This document shows positions 42,232 to 52,800 of a DNA stretch of 64,000 bases, piece after piece. Under the pieces are notes generated by a model, which saw only the letters and a program-made list of their open reading frames with translations, ran no database searches and was not told where the DNA came from. The position numbers and the translations under genes were made by a program. Position 1 is the first letter of the stretch. Each line of letters opens with the position of its first letter. The DNA is taken from assembly GCF_946482605.1 (NCBI RefSeq), contig NZ_CAMLSE010000020.1, forward strand, positions 62,001-126,000. The letters run 5' to 3'. The DNA comes from an uncultured Dyadobacter sp. (GTDB taxonomy: Bacteria; Bacteroidota; Bacteroidia; Cytophagales; Spirosomataceae).

Positions 42232-45129
42232 CTAGTTATTGAATCCTCTCCCACCCCCGGGAGTGCGTTCGCCTCCGCCGGGGAAGCCTGTTCCGCCATC
42301 GTAATCACGTCTTCTGTAATTGCCATCATTCGAAGGCATTTTACCAAAGTTGCGCAGGGTGTAAGTGAATGTGAGCATAGCGTACTGCGTCAGCACCCGG
42401 TTGGTGACGTCCTGCACATAGGTTTCAGTCACATTGCGGCTGATGCTGTTATTCTGTTTGAGGATATCGAATACTGTCAGTTTCAATTCCCCTGCATTGT
42501 TTTTCAGGAATTTCTTGCCCACACTCGCATTCCACAAGGTGAAGTTCTGGTTGTAACCTGCACCCAATCCACGATAAGACTGGTTGCTGATATCGCTTTG
42601 CAAGACAAATCCTTTCCCGAAAATCCAGTTCACTTTGCCCGTAAGGCTTTGTGTGTAATAGTTGTTGTTCAGATTAGGCTGAATACTGTTGCGGACCACG
42701 TTGTAATTACCCGAATAGGCGACCGTAAAGTCGAGTTTATCACTGATGTTACTACTTACGACAAGCCCTTGAGACACCGCATACGTATTCGAGAAGTTGG
42801 GCACATTATTGATCATACCCGGCGACCGGAGGTAATTAAACCCGGTGGTAAGATTCAGGTTCAGTTTCAATGGCGCCACCGGTTTTCCGTAGGTAAAAAA
42901 GGACCGTGCATTCCAGCTGCCGTCAACGTTAATGGGCGAGGTTAGTTTCGCGCCCCTTTCCAGTACGATCCCGTTTGGTAACGGAGTAGGCTCCTGGGCA
43001 ATGAATGTGGAGTTGACAATCGCATTGTTGGTCTGGGTTACAAAAAGCATCGCATTGAAATTGTAAGGACGTTTGGCACCCGCCAGCGAGTACCGGAAGC
43101 TTAACATGTTACGGTATTCCTGTTTCAGGTCGGGGTTACCGGCTGTCAGCGACAATGGATTACTGTTATCTACCACATTCTGCAACTGCGAAATCGAAGG
43201 CTGATTGGTGGAGCTCCGAAAAAAGGCGCGGAACTGCGTACCGGTTTTGGAACGATAGTTCACCATCAGGTTCGGCAGGACGTTGGTAAACGACTGATCG
43301 ACTTTGTTGTTGACCGGCGCCAATTGCTGGCTGTACAATCCGGTATTCTGGAAATCGACGCCCAAGTTAGCCGACCAGCTGTTCTTACGGTAACGGTAGC
43401 CGATCCCGGCGCGGTTGGTAATGTAACGGTTATCAAAATTGTTGGTCAGCAGCGAATCCAGATCCGAATAGGTCCCCTCGTCATAGCTCATATTGTAGGT
43501 ATCCTTGTTGGAATTGCTGTTACTGACCGTCAAACCGTAATTGAATTGTAACTGCCCGGTGGTGCTGATGGGTTCGGTGTAGACCAGGTTACCTCCTAAT
43601 GTCACTCCATCCGAATGCGTAAAGCTGCGCTGGTCGATCGTATCCCCGCGCATCGCTGTGTCGGGCAAGGCGAGGTTATCGAAATAAATGTTCCGCGAAT
43701 ACAGGTCACGGCGTCCGTTTTTATCATTAATCTGTGTGTTGAAATTAAATGAAACCGTCCGGCCCTTCTTCTCAAATGCGTGGCGGAACAAGAGGTCATT
43801 GGAAAAGTTATAGCCCTTATTCACGTTCGCGGAACTGTTGTTGGAACTGTTGATTTTGCTTCCGTCTGTTACCAATGTGGTTAATCCGGCCTTGACACTA
43901 CCTGAATGATTGTCCTGAAAACTCAGGCGGGGCGTGATAATCAATGAATTTTTCGGGTCAATGTTATATTCCACACGAAAATTCAGTCTGTGGTTCGAGT
44001 TGGTCGAATTGGTCCGGCTGTTTTCATTATAGAGCTGATCCCCTGCCCCACCCTGTAAAAAATACTGCTGGGCAGTCGATTGCACATTGGTATTGCTGGT
44101 TCTGTTGAAGAAATAGCTTCCCGAGACCTCAACCTTCTTACCGATCTTATTGGCATAGTTCAGGCCGAAGGAATTGGTTCCGGTAATGCCACTCTGATTG
44201 CCCACCAGGAAATTGCCGGCCGATCCGCCCCCACCGCGATTGCCCCCGCCTCCACCGGAAACGCCCAGCAGATCCTGACTTGAAAAGTTCTGGACATTGA
44301 TATTATTGCTAAGCCCGATCACCGATATACGCTGATTGCCTTTGAAAAAACTGACATTACCGCCGGCCTGGTAGCGGTCATCCAGTCCGTAACCGGCAAA
44401 TACCTTTCCAAACTGCCCCATTCTCTTATCTGCCTTGGTTACGATATTGATGGTTTTCTGCGCACTGCCGTCATCGAAGCCTGTAAACTGCGCCTGGTCG
44501 CTGAGCTTGTCAAAAACCTCAATTTTATCGACTACTTCGGCGGGCAGCGATTTCAATGTCAATGCCGCGTCATCACCAAAAAAGGGCTTACCATCGACCA
44601 GGACCCGATTCACGGTCTCGCCATGCGCGGTGACCGTTCCGTTTGTGACCGTGATGCCCGGCATTTTTTGAATAAGATCTTCGGAAGTAGCGTCCGGGTT
44701 TGTTTTAAATGCAGCAGCATTAAACTGGGTAGTGTCCCCTTTTTGTTCCATGGCGGTTACCTGGCCAACCACTTTCACCTCTTTCAGGTTAGCCACCGAT
44801 TCGGTCAGATGGATCGTGCCCAGGTCCTGAACATCCTTACTAACCGTCACCAGCTGAGTGAAATCCTTGTAGCTCAGGTAAGTCACTTTTACCAGGTAGG
44901 AAACCTGTTTGGTCAGCCCGGTAAAAACAAATTTGCCATTGACATCCGTCGTCACATACTCCGGTTTGGCGTCCGGAGTGTTCCGGCTCACGGCCACGTA
45001 GGCCCCTGCTACCGCATCCCTGCTCGTGCTGTCGAGCACGGTGCCGGTGATCTGCGCATTTTGCGCCTGAGTGAATGCCGGGCTGGCCAAACCGGCCAGC
45101 AAAAGGACGAAGCATGTAATTCTGTTCAT
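42232..45129 (-). CDS. Outer-membrane beta-barrel protein with carboxypeptidase-like N-terminal domain
   Basis: ATG 45129 gives 965 residues. After a signal peptide (about 20 residues, ending in TQAQ) comes a carboxypeptidase-regulatory-like domain (ITGTVLDSTSRDAVAGAYVAV, VNGKFVFTGL), a TonB-plug-like segment (TPDATSEDLIQKMPGI, TVNRVLVDGKPFF) and a long barrel of the outer-membrane beta-barrel family 3 type. A Gly-rich loop (GVSGGGGGNRGGGGS) lies near residue 300 and a Gly/Arg/Pro-rich tail ends the protein. It is not a SusC: no SusD neighbour. Cargo unknown. It follows the hybrid kinase on the same strand by 139 bases. Confidence 0.88.
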   Translation of the reverse strand: MNRITCFVLLLAGLASPAFTQAQNAQITGTVLDSTSRDAVAGAYVAVSRNTPDAKPEYVTTDVNGKFVFTGLTKQVSYLVKVTYLSYKDFTQLVTVSKDVQDLGTIHLTESVANLKEVKVVGQVTAMEQKGDTTQFNAAAFKTNPDATSEDLIQKMPGITVTNGTVTAHGETVNRVLVDGKPFFGDDAALTLKSLPAEVVDKIEVFDKLSDQAQFTGFDDGSAQKTINIVTKADKRMGQFGKVFAGYGLDDRYQAGGNVSFFKGNQRISVIGLSNNINVQNFSSQDLLGVSGGGGGNRGGGGSAGNFLVGNQSGITGTNSFGLNYANKIGKKVEVSGSYFFNRTSNTNVQSTAQQYFLQGGAGDQLYNENSRTNSTNSNHRLNFRVEYNIDPKNSLIITPRLSFQDNHSGSVKAGLTTLVTDGSKINSSNNSSANVNKGYNFSNDLLFRHAFEKKGRTVSFNFNTQINDKNGRRDLYSRNIYFDNLALPDTAMRGDTIDQRSFTHSDGVTLGGNLVYTEPISTTGQLQFNYGLTVSNSNSNKDTYNMSYDEGTYSDLDSLLTNNFDNRYITNRAGIGYRYRKNSWSANLGVDFQNTGLYSQQLAPVNNKVDQSFTNVLPNLMVNYRSKTGTQFRAFFRSSTNQPSISQLQNVVDNSNPLSLTAGNPDLKQEYRNMLSFRYSLAGAKRPYNFNAMLFVTQTNNAIVNSTFIAQEPTPLPNGIVLERGAKLTSPINVDGSWNARSFFTYGKPVAPLKLNLNLTTGFNYLRSPGMINNVPNFSNTYAVSQGLVVSSNISDKLDFTVAYSGNYNVVRNSIQPNLNNNYYTQSLTGKVNWIFGKGFVLQSDISNQSYRGLGAGYNQNFTLWNASVGKKFLKNNAGELKLTVFDILKQNNSISRNVTETYVQDVTNRVLTQYAMLTFTYTLRNFGKMPSNDGNYRRRDYDGGTGFPGGGERTPGGGRGFNN

Positions 45130-45268
45130 GACATGTAAAGGTTTATTGCTGGTTAGAGCTCCCTTACCCAACAAAGTTTAATGCCTTCCGGCAACAAACC
45201 TTTACAATCGACAGATTCCGATGTATTTGTAGATCAATCCCTGAAATTTACCGACGAAAACCTCCGTG

Positions 45269-48200
45269 CTATCCAAGCCATTCTCCTAACAATCCCTTAT
45301 AACTGGCCAAAAATCTTGCATATGCCTTTTCCAATTGGGGCAATGCGTCCGCCAGTGTGCTCGTATCATCCGATTTGAGCCTCCATTCCGCGTCGCGCGC
45401 GATTTCAGCCACTTGGGAAACGCCGACGGTCCCTCCGCTTCCCTTCAGGGTATGCAGATTGCTCTTGACGGTTTTGATATCGCCGGTCCGGTAAGCTTCC
45501 ACTGCGCCCTCGACCAATTCGGTGGCTTCGCTGACAAAATCTTCAAAAACCGACCAGACCAGGTCTGCTCCTCCGATCCCCGCCAGCTGGTCGATAATTT
45601 CCTTGTCCAGCACCGGCAGCATCGCTTCCTGCGCAATTTCCTTTTGTATCTGTTCGAGCTTTCGGTTTTCCATATTCCCCATCAGCTCTTTCACCTTTTG
45701 AACCAGCGTCTGAGCCCGGATCGGCTTGGCGATATAGTCATCCATTCCCTGGCTCATAAACCGGTCCCGGTCTTCCTTCATCGAATAGGCGGTCATGGCC
45801 ACGATCGGCGCCAGGCCTTTTGCATACCGCTTTTTCAGTTCCTGGGACGTTTCCACTCCGTCCATATCAGGCATCTGGATATCCATGAAAATAATGTCAT
45901 AGGCTTTTTCCCCGGACCCGTACCTGGTTTCCACCATTTCAATGGCCTTGAATCCGCTTTCCGCCAGATCGACCTGGCAACCGGATTTTTTCAGGATTTC
46001 GTTGGCCACTTTACGGTTTACCGCATTGTCGTCCACAAGCAGTATCAATGGGTGATAATCGCGGAACACATCCTCGATCGGCGTTTCTTCCATTAAGGTA
46101 ACCGTGCTGACCTGCGCAATGGAGGTTTCCTTCGTTTCAAATGTAAACCAAAAGGTACTGCCCTCTCCCAGCGTCGACTCCACACCGATCTCTCCGTTCA
46201 TCAATGCGCAAAGCTGTTTGGAAATAGCCAATCCAAGTCCGGTACCTCCAAACGACTTGCGGGACGAATTATCGAGCTGCGTAAAAGAGGTAAACAGGAT
46301 CTGCCGGTCGGTCGCACTGATACCGATACCCGAATCCTGGACCTCGACTTTGATCTTATGAAACAGGCCGTCTTTTTTCAACAAAGTCAGAAACACTTGT
46401 ACCGCTCCGTTCTCGGTGAATTTCAATGCATTGGAGGTCAGGTTGGAAAGTATTTGCAATAACCTGGTCTGGTCCGCGATGATGAACTTGGGTATATCCG
46501 GGGCGATGTGGTAGCTGAGTGTATTGCCTTTGCTCTTGGCGGTTTGTCCAAACAGCGACACGAGTTTGAGCAGCAATTCCTCCACGGAAATCGGTGCCTC
46601 GTGCAGCTCCATTTTCCCTGCCTCGATTTTTGAAAGGTCCAGAATGTCGTTCAAAATATTGAGCAGCGTCTCCGAAGAGCGCTTGATCGTCAGGACATAA
46701 TCCTTTTGTTCTACATTCAAAGGCGTTTCACCGAGCAAATCGATCATCCCGATCACCCCGTTCATCGGCGTCCGGATCTCGTGGCTCATATTAGCCAGGA
46801 AGCCTTCCTTCACCTTCAGGGAACGCTCGGCATGCTCTTTGGCTTTGAGCAGTTCCAGCTCATTGCGTTTCAACTCGGTGATATCGCGTGCCAGTACAGC
46901 CACTTCCGTGGGCTTCCCCTTGTCATTGGTAAACATCAGCATGTTGATCATGAACTGACGCTCGGTACCGTCCTTGCGGTACATGGTAATCTCGAAATTC
47001 CGCAGGCTCTTGGTCTTTCTAAGTCGTATCAATGCGGAATGGATGCGCTTTTTATCCGGGAAAAATTCCGTGATCCTGTGTCCGATCACATCCTCAGGCA
47101 GGTAACCCAGGCGTTTAAGCACCGACTGGCTGATCATCGTGATCTCTCCTGCGCGGTTGATCCGGCAATAGATGTCCTGCAAGTTCTCAAAGATTCCCCT
47201 GAAAAGCTCCTCGCTGTGTCTCAACGAAAGCTCTGCCTCCTTCCGTCGCGTGATGTCCCTGGCAATACCGGAGACCTCCTCGATGACCCCATCCGCATAA
47301 TGGATAGGGTTGAGGTAAAATTCAAGCCACATTTCCCCAGAGTCCTTCCGGTCGATCTTGAACTCGAAATACTGCGGCTCACCGCGCAGGGCCTGCCGGT
47401 ATTTGGTTTCCAGTGTACGGCGGTTGCTGTTACCCACCATCCGCCATCCGAATTTCTCGGCGCTGACCTGAAGTGAAGGTCTGACACCAAGCTGGTTATG
47501 AATCAGATCGGCATAATTCCTATTGAATGAGGTGAGTTGCAGTGATTTATTCACCGACCAGATCAAATGCGAGCTGCTATCGAAAATAGCATTCAATCGG
47601 GCCAGGTACTTGCTGAGCTCCTCTTCGTTCTGCTTGCGGGCGATCGCCATCGCTACCTGTCCCGAAATGAATTCGAGCAGTTCCAGGTCGCGGGTATCGA
47701 ACATCTTGGGATCGTCATAGGACTTGACCCCGATAATGCCCGTCACCCGATCGCCTATACGCAACGGTACGCAAAGCAGTAGCTTCGGCGTGACCCCGTA
47801 CAGGTAAAGACTGTTGGTCTTGGCCAGCTGTTCAATGTTTTCGTCGGAAAGGAATAGCGGCTTGTTGGAAGCGATCGCGTATTCGGTGAGGCCGTTTCCC
47901 AGTTTCCGTTTGGTAAATCGCACATTTCCCCTGAAATACTGGTCCACATAATAGGGAAAGTAGATGTAGCTTTTACTGGGATCGTAGAGGGCGATGAAGA
48001 AGTTTTTCACATCGATGATCTTGCCCAGCTCTTCATGTATTCCCTGGTAAAATTCATCCAGGTTCTGCGTATTGACCGTCCAGTTCGCAATGCTGTAATA
48101 CAGGTTCTGTGCCTTTTCTGCCCTGATTTTTTCTGTAAAATCATTGAGAATGCAGCGGAATGCGGTCGGTTTGCCGTTATCGAAGCGGCAATTGACGCTG

Positions 48201-48883
48201 CCCGCCACAAAAACCTTTTTACCCTCCCTGCTCAAAAATACCGCTTCAAAGCTAGGATTGGCAATGCCCTGCTCGATCAGCTTCAATTGTTCGAGCGCCT
48301 GCTCGCGATGCTGCGGATGCAGGATGTCCTCCATGCGCATCGATGCGATTTCGTCGAGCCCGTACCCCAGCACCTCCCGCCAGGCCTTATTGACAAAAAT
48401 GAACTTGCCATCGACGGCTACCAGCTGAATGAGATCGCTGGTATTATCGACCAGATCCTGCAACTGCGAATTCGACTTGGCAATAGCGGACTCCATTCGG
48501 CGGCGCCTCGTAATATCATCTCCGACAAGGGTAACGCATTCCACTTCATCGTTTTCCTGATGCATCAGCACCGAGTTGATCGAGAATGTCCGCAACGTCC
48601 CCTTCTGCGCGAGAAATGGCACCTCACGTTGTTCCAGTTTGCGTTTGCCCTGAATACCCTCTTCGAGCATCTGCCTTACCTCGTGCTCTTCTTCCTTGGG
48701 AATAAGCTTGTCGAAAATGCTGAAACCCACCAGGTCAGCCTCATGCCAGCCCGTTTTCATGAGCGCGTGGGGGCTTACGCTGCGTATGATGAAGTCAGGG
48801 GAAAAAGTAATCCCGATCAGATTTAAATGCTGCAGTGTGTGGTGAATAGTCTGCCAGTCGGTTTGGGATAAAATCAGTTCCAT
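45269..48883 (-). CDS. Hybrid sensor histidine kinase with PAS, GAF, receiver and HPt modules
   Basis: This 1204-residue cytosolic kinase has, in order, two PAS domains (about 10-130 and 140-260), a GAF domain (270-430), two more PAS domains (440-560, 565-690), a HisKA dimerisation helix with NMSHEIRTPMNG (about 715), a HATPase with N-, G1- and G2-box (VQDSGIGIS, GTGLGLAIS), a receiver domain (LLVDDNAVNR, IFMDIQMPD) and an HPt domain with the phosphoacceptor histidine in LHTLKGSGG. No membrane segment is seen, so it senses cytosolic or small diffusible signals. The phosphorelay may pass to a regulator outside the window; no DNA-binding regulator is adjacent. Confidence 0.93.
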   Translation of the reverse strand: MELILSQTDWQTIHHTLQHLNLIGITFSPDFIIRSVSPHALMKTGWHEADLVGFSIFDKLIPKEEEHEVRQMLEEGIQGKRKLEQREVPFLAQKGTLRTFSINSVLMHQENDEVECVTLVGDDITRRRRMESAIAKSNSQLQDLVDNTSDLIQLVAVDGKFIFVNKAWREVLGYGLDEIASMRMEDILHPQHREQALEQLKLIEQGIANPSFEAVFLSREGKKVFVAGSVNCRFDNGKPTAFRCILNDFTEKIRAEKAQNLYYSIANWTVNTQNLDEFYQGIHEELGKIIDVKNFFIALYDPSKSYIYFPYYVDQYFRGNVRFTKRKLGNGLTEYAIASNKPLFLSDENIEQLAKTNSLYLYGVTPKLLLCVPLRIGDRVTGIIGVKSYDDPKMFDTRDLELLEFISGQVAMAIARKQNEEELSKYLARLNAIFDSSSHLIWSVNKSLQLTSFNRNYADLIHNQLGVRPSLQVSAEKFGWRMVGNSNRRTLETKYRQALRGEPQYFEFKIDRKDSGEMWLEFYLNPIHYADGVIEEVSGIARDITRRKEAELSLRHSEELFRGIFENLQDIYCRINRAGEITMISQSVLKRLGYLPEDVIGHRITEFFPDKKRIHSALIRLRKTKSLRNFEITMYRKDGTERQFMINMLMFTNDKGKPTEVAVLARDITELKRNELELLKAKEHAERSLKVKEGFLANMSHEIRTPMNGVIGMIDLLGETPLNVEQKDYVLTIKRSSETLLNILNDILDLSKIEAGKMELHEAPISVEELLLKLVSLFGQTAKSKGNTLSYHIAPDIPKFIIADQTRLLQILSNLTSNALKFTENGAVQVFLTLLKKDGLFHKIKVEVQDSGIGISATDRQILFTSFTQLDNSSRKSFGGTGLGLAISKQLCALMNGEIGVESTLGEGSTFWFTFETKETSIAQVSTVTLMEETPIEDVFRDYHPLILLVDDNAVNRKVANEILKKSGCQVDLAESGFKAIEMVETRYGSGEKAYDIIFMDIQMPDMDGVETSQELKKRYAKGLAPIVAMTAYSMKEDRDRFMSQGMDDYIAKPIRAQTLVQKVKELMGNMENRKLEQIQKEIAQEAMLPVLDKEIIDQLAGIGGADLVWSVFEDFVSEATELVEGAVEAYRTGDIKTVKSNLHTLKGSGGTVGVSQVAEIARDAEWRLKSDDTSTLADALPQLEKAYARFLASYKGLLGEWLG

Positions 48884-48970
48884 GGGTCCCGTACAATCGC
48901 ACTTTTAAGGTTCCTTCCAATTCTTTATTCGATAAATCTACGAATTAAGACGTAATTTTGGCTTGTGAAA

Positions 48971-49771
48971 ATGAATTATAAAAAACCGGATAATTCCAAA
49001 GTACGGGCCAAAAAGCATTTGGGCCAGCACTTTCTGAAAGATTTAAACATTGCCCAGCGTATCGTGGACGGGCTCTCCGGGCACGGCGGCTATGACCGCG
49101 TTCTGGAAATCGGACCGGGCATGGGTGTGTTGACCCAATATCTGCTGCCCAAGTCCGGTTATACCACCTATGTGATCGAAATCGATACCGAATCGGTGGC
49201 CTATCTTGAAAAGCATTACCCCGACCTGGCGCCCCGCATTATTTCGGGAGACTTCCTGAAACTGAACCCGGATGATTACCTTCCCGGCTCCTTTGCGATC
49301 ATCGGGAATTTCCCATACAACATTTCCTCCCAGATATTCTTCCGGGCGCTGGAAATTCGTGACCGCATCCCCGAGATCGTATGTATGCTGCAAAAAGAGG
49401 TAGCGCAGCGGATCGCTTCCCCTCCGGGTAATAAAGACTACGGCATTCTGAGCGTCCTGCTCCAAGCATTCTACGACATCGACTACCTTGTCTCGGTGCC
49501 TCCCGGTGCATTTGATCCTCCTCCAAAAGTACAGTCAGGGGTGATCAGGCTGCGGCGGAACCAGGTGACAGCGCTGGAATGCGATGAGAAACTGTTTTTC
49601 AGAGTAGTTAAAACGGCATTCAACCAACGTCGTAAGACTTTGAGAAATGCATTGAAACCGGTAGGCGAAATACCGGACCATCCCCTGCTCAACAAACGGG
49701 CCGAACAATTGAACGTTCAGGACTTCGTTACGTTGACATTACTTGTGCAAAACGCGCAAAGGCCTAACTAA
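48971..49771 (+). CDS. rsmA: 16S rRNA (adenine1518-N6/adenine1519-N6)-dimethyltransferase RsmA (KsgA)
   Basis: RsmA dimethylates two adjacent adenines near the 3' end of 16S rRNA in late small-subunit assembly. The sequence has [11 protein letters not shown], the SAM loop [17 protein letters not shown] and the NFPYNISS catalytic motif. A GTG at 48965 precedes the ATG at 48971 by two codons; I used the ATG (266 residues). It diverges from the hybrid kinase gene over 87 bases. Confidence 0.95.
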   Translation: MNYKKPDNSKVRAKKHLGQHFLKDLNIAQRIVDGLSGHGGYDRVLEIGPGMGVLTQYLLPKSGYTTYVIEIDTESVAYLEKHYPDLAPRIISGDFLKLNPDDYLPGSFAIIGNFPYNISSQIFFRALEIRDRIPEIVCMLQKEVAQRIASPPGNKDYGILSVLLQAFYDIDYLVSVPPGAFDPPPKVQSGVIRLRRNQVTALECDEKLFFRVVKTAFNQRRKTLRNALKPVGEIPDHPLLNKRAEQLNVQDFVTLTLLVQNAQRPN

Positions 49772-49838
49772 ACCCGACCTGACCGAGTATACTGATTAAG
49801 CTATAAGCATTTCGCCAATCGCTAAAAGCTAATTTCCA

Positions 49839-51191
49839 ATGACGTTCGAATTAACCCAGCTATACGTAGACCACATTCAGGAACTGATTGAAAAAGAGGA
49901 CTCTGCCGCCATACGGTCGGAAATGGAGAATCTTTTTTCGGCAGATATCACCAGCCTGCTTTCCGAGCTGGAAACAGGAAGTGCCAAGTTTCTGATCAGT
50001 CAGCTTAATATCGAAACCGGTGCGGCTATCCTGGCGGATATGGATCCGGGCGAACGACGTGATTTTCTGAAAGCATTTACCTCCGAGGAGATCTCAAAGT
50101 TTGTCAATCTGTTCGACTCTGATGATGCCGTCGATTTGCTCAACGAGCAGCCCATTCGGGTGCGCGAAGAAGTGATTGCATTGCTCGAAGACCGGGAGCA
50201 GGCGCGCTTCATCCTGGACCTGCTTCACTACGACGAAGATGTGGCGGGTGGTCTGATGCAGAAAGAGCTTGTGAAGGCCAACGTAAACTGGACAGTTAAC
50301 CAATGCATTGAGGAGCTGCGCAAGCAAGCCGAGGATGTAGGCAAGGTCTATGCGGTGTATGTCGTTGATGACTTTGGAAAGCTGCTCGGTCTGCTGTCTT
50401 TGAAGAAAATCGTGCTCGCCCATAAGAATACGAAAATAGAAAGCCTGTACGACAAGGATGTGATTTTTGTCGAAACCTACCGCCCCGCCGAGGAGGTGGC
50501 CGAACTGATGAGGCGTTATGACCTGGACGCATTGCCGGTCGTGAATGTGCAGGGTAAGCTGCTGGGCCGCATTACGATCGATGACGTCGTCGACGTGATC
50601 ACCGATCAGGCCAGTTCCGATACGCTGGCGATGGCGGGTATCACCGGGGATGTAGAAGAGGATGACAGTATCTGGCAGCAGACAAGAGCCCGTTTGCCCT
50701 GGCTGCTCGTAGGTATGATGGGGGGAATTCTGGCGGCGAAGTTTATCAGCTTTTTCGAAGGCGACCTCAAAATCATCCCTGCAATGGCTGCATTTATTCC
50801 AATTATCGGTTCAACAGGGGGAAATGTGGGCATTCAGACGTCTTCCATTATCCTGCAAGGTTTGGCCGACAAGACTGGCTTGGACACATCGCTCGGCCAG
50901 CGATTGATCCGCATGTTTGCCGTTGCATTTATTAATGGATTGATTATCAGCGCCATTGTTTTTGGTTTTAATATGCTGATCGGAAATGATCTGCAATTGG
51001 CGCTGGTCGTCTCCATTGCATTGATGTCAGTGGTGTTTCTGGCCTCATTCATGGGCACGCTGACGCCGATACTGCTTGAAAAGATCGGCATTAATCCGGC
51101 AGTGGCCTCGGGTCCCTTTATCACGACGGCCAATGACCTGATCGGCTATGGTGTGTATTTTGGGCTGGCGCATTTGCTGCTGAGATTGTAA
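49839..51191 (+). CDS. mgtE: Magnesium transporter MgtE
   Basis: This 450-residue protein has the MgtE N domain (about 15-120, acidic helical repeats), a CBS pair (130-260, VYAVYVVDDFGKLLGLLSLKK and LDALPVVNVQGKLLGRITIDDVVD), a plug helix and five membrane segments (about 285-450) with FIPIIGSTGGNVGIQTSSI in the pore region. It conducts Mg2+ down its gradient and closes when cytosolic Mg2+ is high. The gene follows rsmA by 67 bases. Confidence 0.95.
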   Translation: MTFELTQLYVDHIQELIEKEDSAAIRSEMENLFSADITSLLSELETGSAKFLISQLNIETGAAILADMDPGERRDFLKAFTSEEISKFVNLFDSDDAVDLLNEQPIRVREEVIALLEDREQARFILDLLHYDEDVAGGLMQKELVKANVNWTVNQCIEELRKQAEDVGKVYAVYVVDDFGKLLGLLSLKKIVLAHKNTKIESLYDKDVIFVETYRPAEEVAELMRRYDLDALPVVNVQGKLLGRITIDDVVDVITDQASSDTLAMAGITGDVEEDDSIWQQTRARLPWLLVGMMGGILAAKFISFFEGDLKIIPAMAAFIPIIGSTGGNVGIQTSSIILQGLADKTGLDTSLGQRLIRMFAVAFINGLIISAIVFGFNMLIGNDLQLALVVSIALMSVVFLASFMGTLTPILLEKIGINPAVASGPFITTANDLIGYGVYFGLAHLLLRL

Positions 51192-51204
51192 CGGCGATCG
51201 GCAG

Positions 51205-52632
51205 CTAGCACTCACTGAGGCTGATCGGGATATTGACGGCGAGGCCACCTTCCGAAGTCTCCTTATAGCGGTTGTTCATATCCAACGCCGTCTCCCACAT
51301 GGTCTTGACGACATTATCCAGGGATACTTTCGCATTCTCCGGGTTGCTTTGCAGGGCAAGTTGCGCAGCCGTAATGGCTTTGATGGCCCCCATGGTGTTT
51401 CTTTCAATGCAGGGAATCTGTACCAGGCCCCCCACGGGGTCGCAGGTAAGTCCCAGGTGATGCTCCATTGCGATTTCCGCGGCCATCAGGCATTGTTCCA
51501 CCGATGCGCCCGATACCTGGGCCAGCCCAGCCGCCGCCATGGCCGAAGAAACGCCTATCTCAGCCTGACAACCTCCCATAGCCGCCGACAAAGTAGCCCC
51601 CTTTTTGAAAATGCTGCCTATCTCTCCCGCTGTCAGGAGAAATTTGAAAATATCCTCTTCGCTACCACCGCAAAACGTGATGTGAAACTGTAAAACCGCA
51701 GGAATCACCCCAGCCGCACCGTTGGTGGGCGCGGTAACAACCCGGTTGTAAGAAGCGTTCTGCTCATTGACCGCCAATGCAAAGCAGCTGACCCAGTCGA
51801 GCGTGTAATTGAATCCCGAACCGCCACCACGGATCAGATCGACCCATTCGTCGCACCCCGCACACGAGCTGCCTTTGAGCAGCTTCTCGTTCAAAGCGGC
51901 TGCGCGGCGTTGCACGTTGAGTCCACCAGGCAACACGCCCTTGTGCTGAGAGCCCTGAAAGATGCAATCCCGCATCACGTGCCAGATATTGCCCAGGTCT
52001 TTCCGGATCGTTGCTTCGTCACGCCATATTTTCTCGTTGTCCAAAACAATTTCCCAAATGGGTTTGCCTGTGAGGCGATGCCACCTGAGCAGATCGGAGG
52101 CATGATCGACGGGATATGGAATCTCCGGGCGCTCGGAAGCGGTGTTTCCCTCACCGTTTTCCTGCACGACAAACCCGCCCCCAATTGAATAGTAAGTCTC
52201 AGAAATCTCCCCGCCCGACCCGGCATCGGCGACGAAAGTCAATCCATTAGGATGAAAAGGCAAAGATTCGGCGTTATGGAAAACGACATCCGTTTTAGGA
52301 TTGAAATGAATGCGCATTTCCCCGTGCAGCAAAGTGGATTCCTGTGTGGCGATGTCATTCAGAATGCGGTCAATGGAGCTGGTCTCGATCGTAACCGGGT
52401 CGTAGCCGCTCAGTCCCAGGATAACGGCGATGTCGGTGCCGTGGCCCCTGCCAGTTTTTGCCAGTGATCCGTAAAGATGCACTTTTACGGCCCTCACTTC
52501 ACTCAAAACCCCACGCGCTTTAACAGTGTCCAGAAACTGCTGCGCAGCCCGCCAGGGCCCCAGCGTATGCGAACTCGACGGGCCAATGCCTATTTTAAAG
52601 ATGTCAAAAACCGAAATGCGCTCTTCTTTCAT
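51205..52632 (-). CDS. sdaA: L-serine ammonia-lyase, iron-sulfur-dependent, single chain
   Basis: This enzyme converts L-serine to pyruvate and ammonia using a 4Fe-4S cluster. ATG 52632 gives 475 residues beginning [23 protein letters not shown], the beta-domain motif. Cluster cysteines are likely those in [19 protein letters not shown] and [10 protein letters not shown]. The single-chain beta-plus-alpha layout is the type seen in proteobacteria and Bacteroidota, rather than the split form of Firmicutes. Confidence 0.95.
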   Translation of the reverse strand: MKEERISVFDIFKIGIGPSSSHTLGPWRAAQQFLDTVKARGVLSEVRAVKVHLYGSLAKTGRGHGTDIAVILGLSGYDPVTIETSSIDRILNDIATQESTLLHGEMRIHFNPKTDVVFHNAESLPFHPNGLTFVADAGSGGEISETYYSIGGGFVVQENGEGNTASERPEIPYPVDHASDLLRWHRLTGKPIWEIVLDNEKIWRDEATIRKDLGNIWHVMRDCIFQGSQHKGVLPGGLNVQRRAAALNEKLLKGSSCAGCDEWVDLIRGGGSGFNYTLDWVSCFALAVNEQNASYNRVVTAPTNGAAGVIPAVLQFHITFCGGSEEDIFKFLLTAGEIGSIFKKGATLSAAMGGCQAEIGVSSAMAAAGLAQVSGASVEQCLMAAEIAMEHHLGLTCDPVGGLVQIPCIERNTMGAIKAITAAQLALQSNPENAKVSLDNVVKTMWETALDMNNRYKETSEGGLAVNIPISLSEC

Positions 52633-52800
52633 TGAAATGGCGTGGGTTAGAAATACTCCTGAATGCAAGGTACAATCGTTCCGTGAGCCAAGCTGCATTC
52701 ACGACACCACTTTTTATCCGATAGCTTTTAGAGGCGTTTGAGTATGTTCGGTGATTACCCGTATTTTTGGATACTTCAATAGCATCGACCTATTTAACTT

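Noticed and set aside
42232..45129. SusC-like nutrient transporter
   Set aside because: No SusD gene nearby, and the barrel resembles the outer-membrane beta-barrel family 3 type.
45269..48883. Hybrid two-component system for glycan sensing (HTCS)
   Set aside because: No periplasmic sensor region, membrane segment or C-terminal AraC-type DNA-binding domain.
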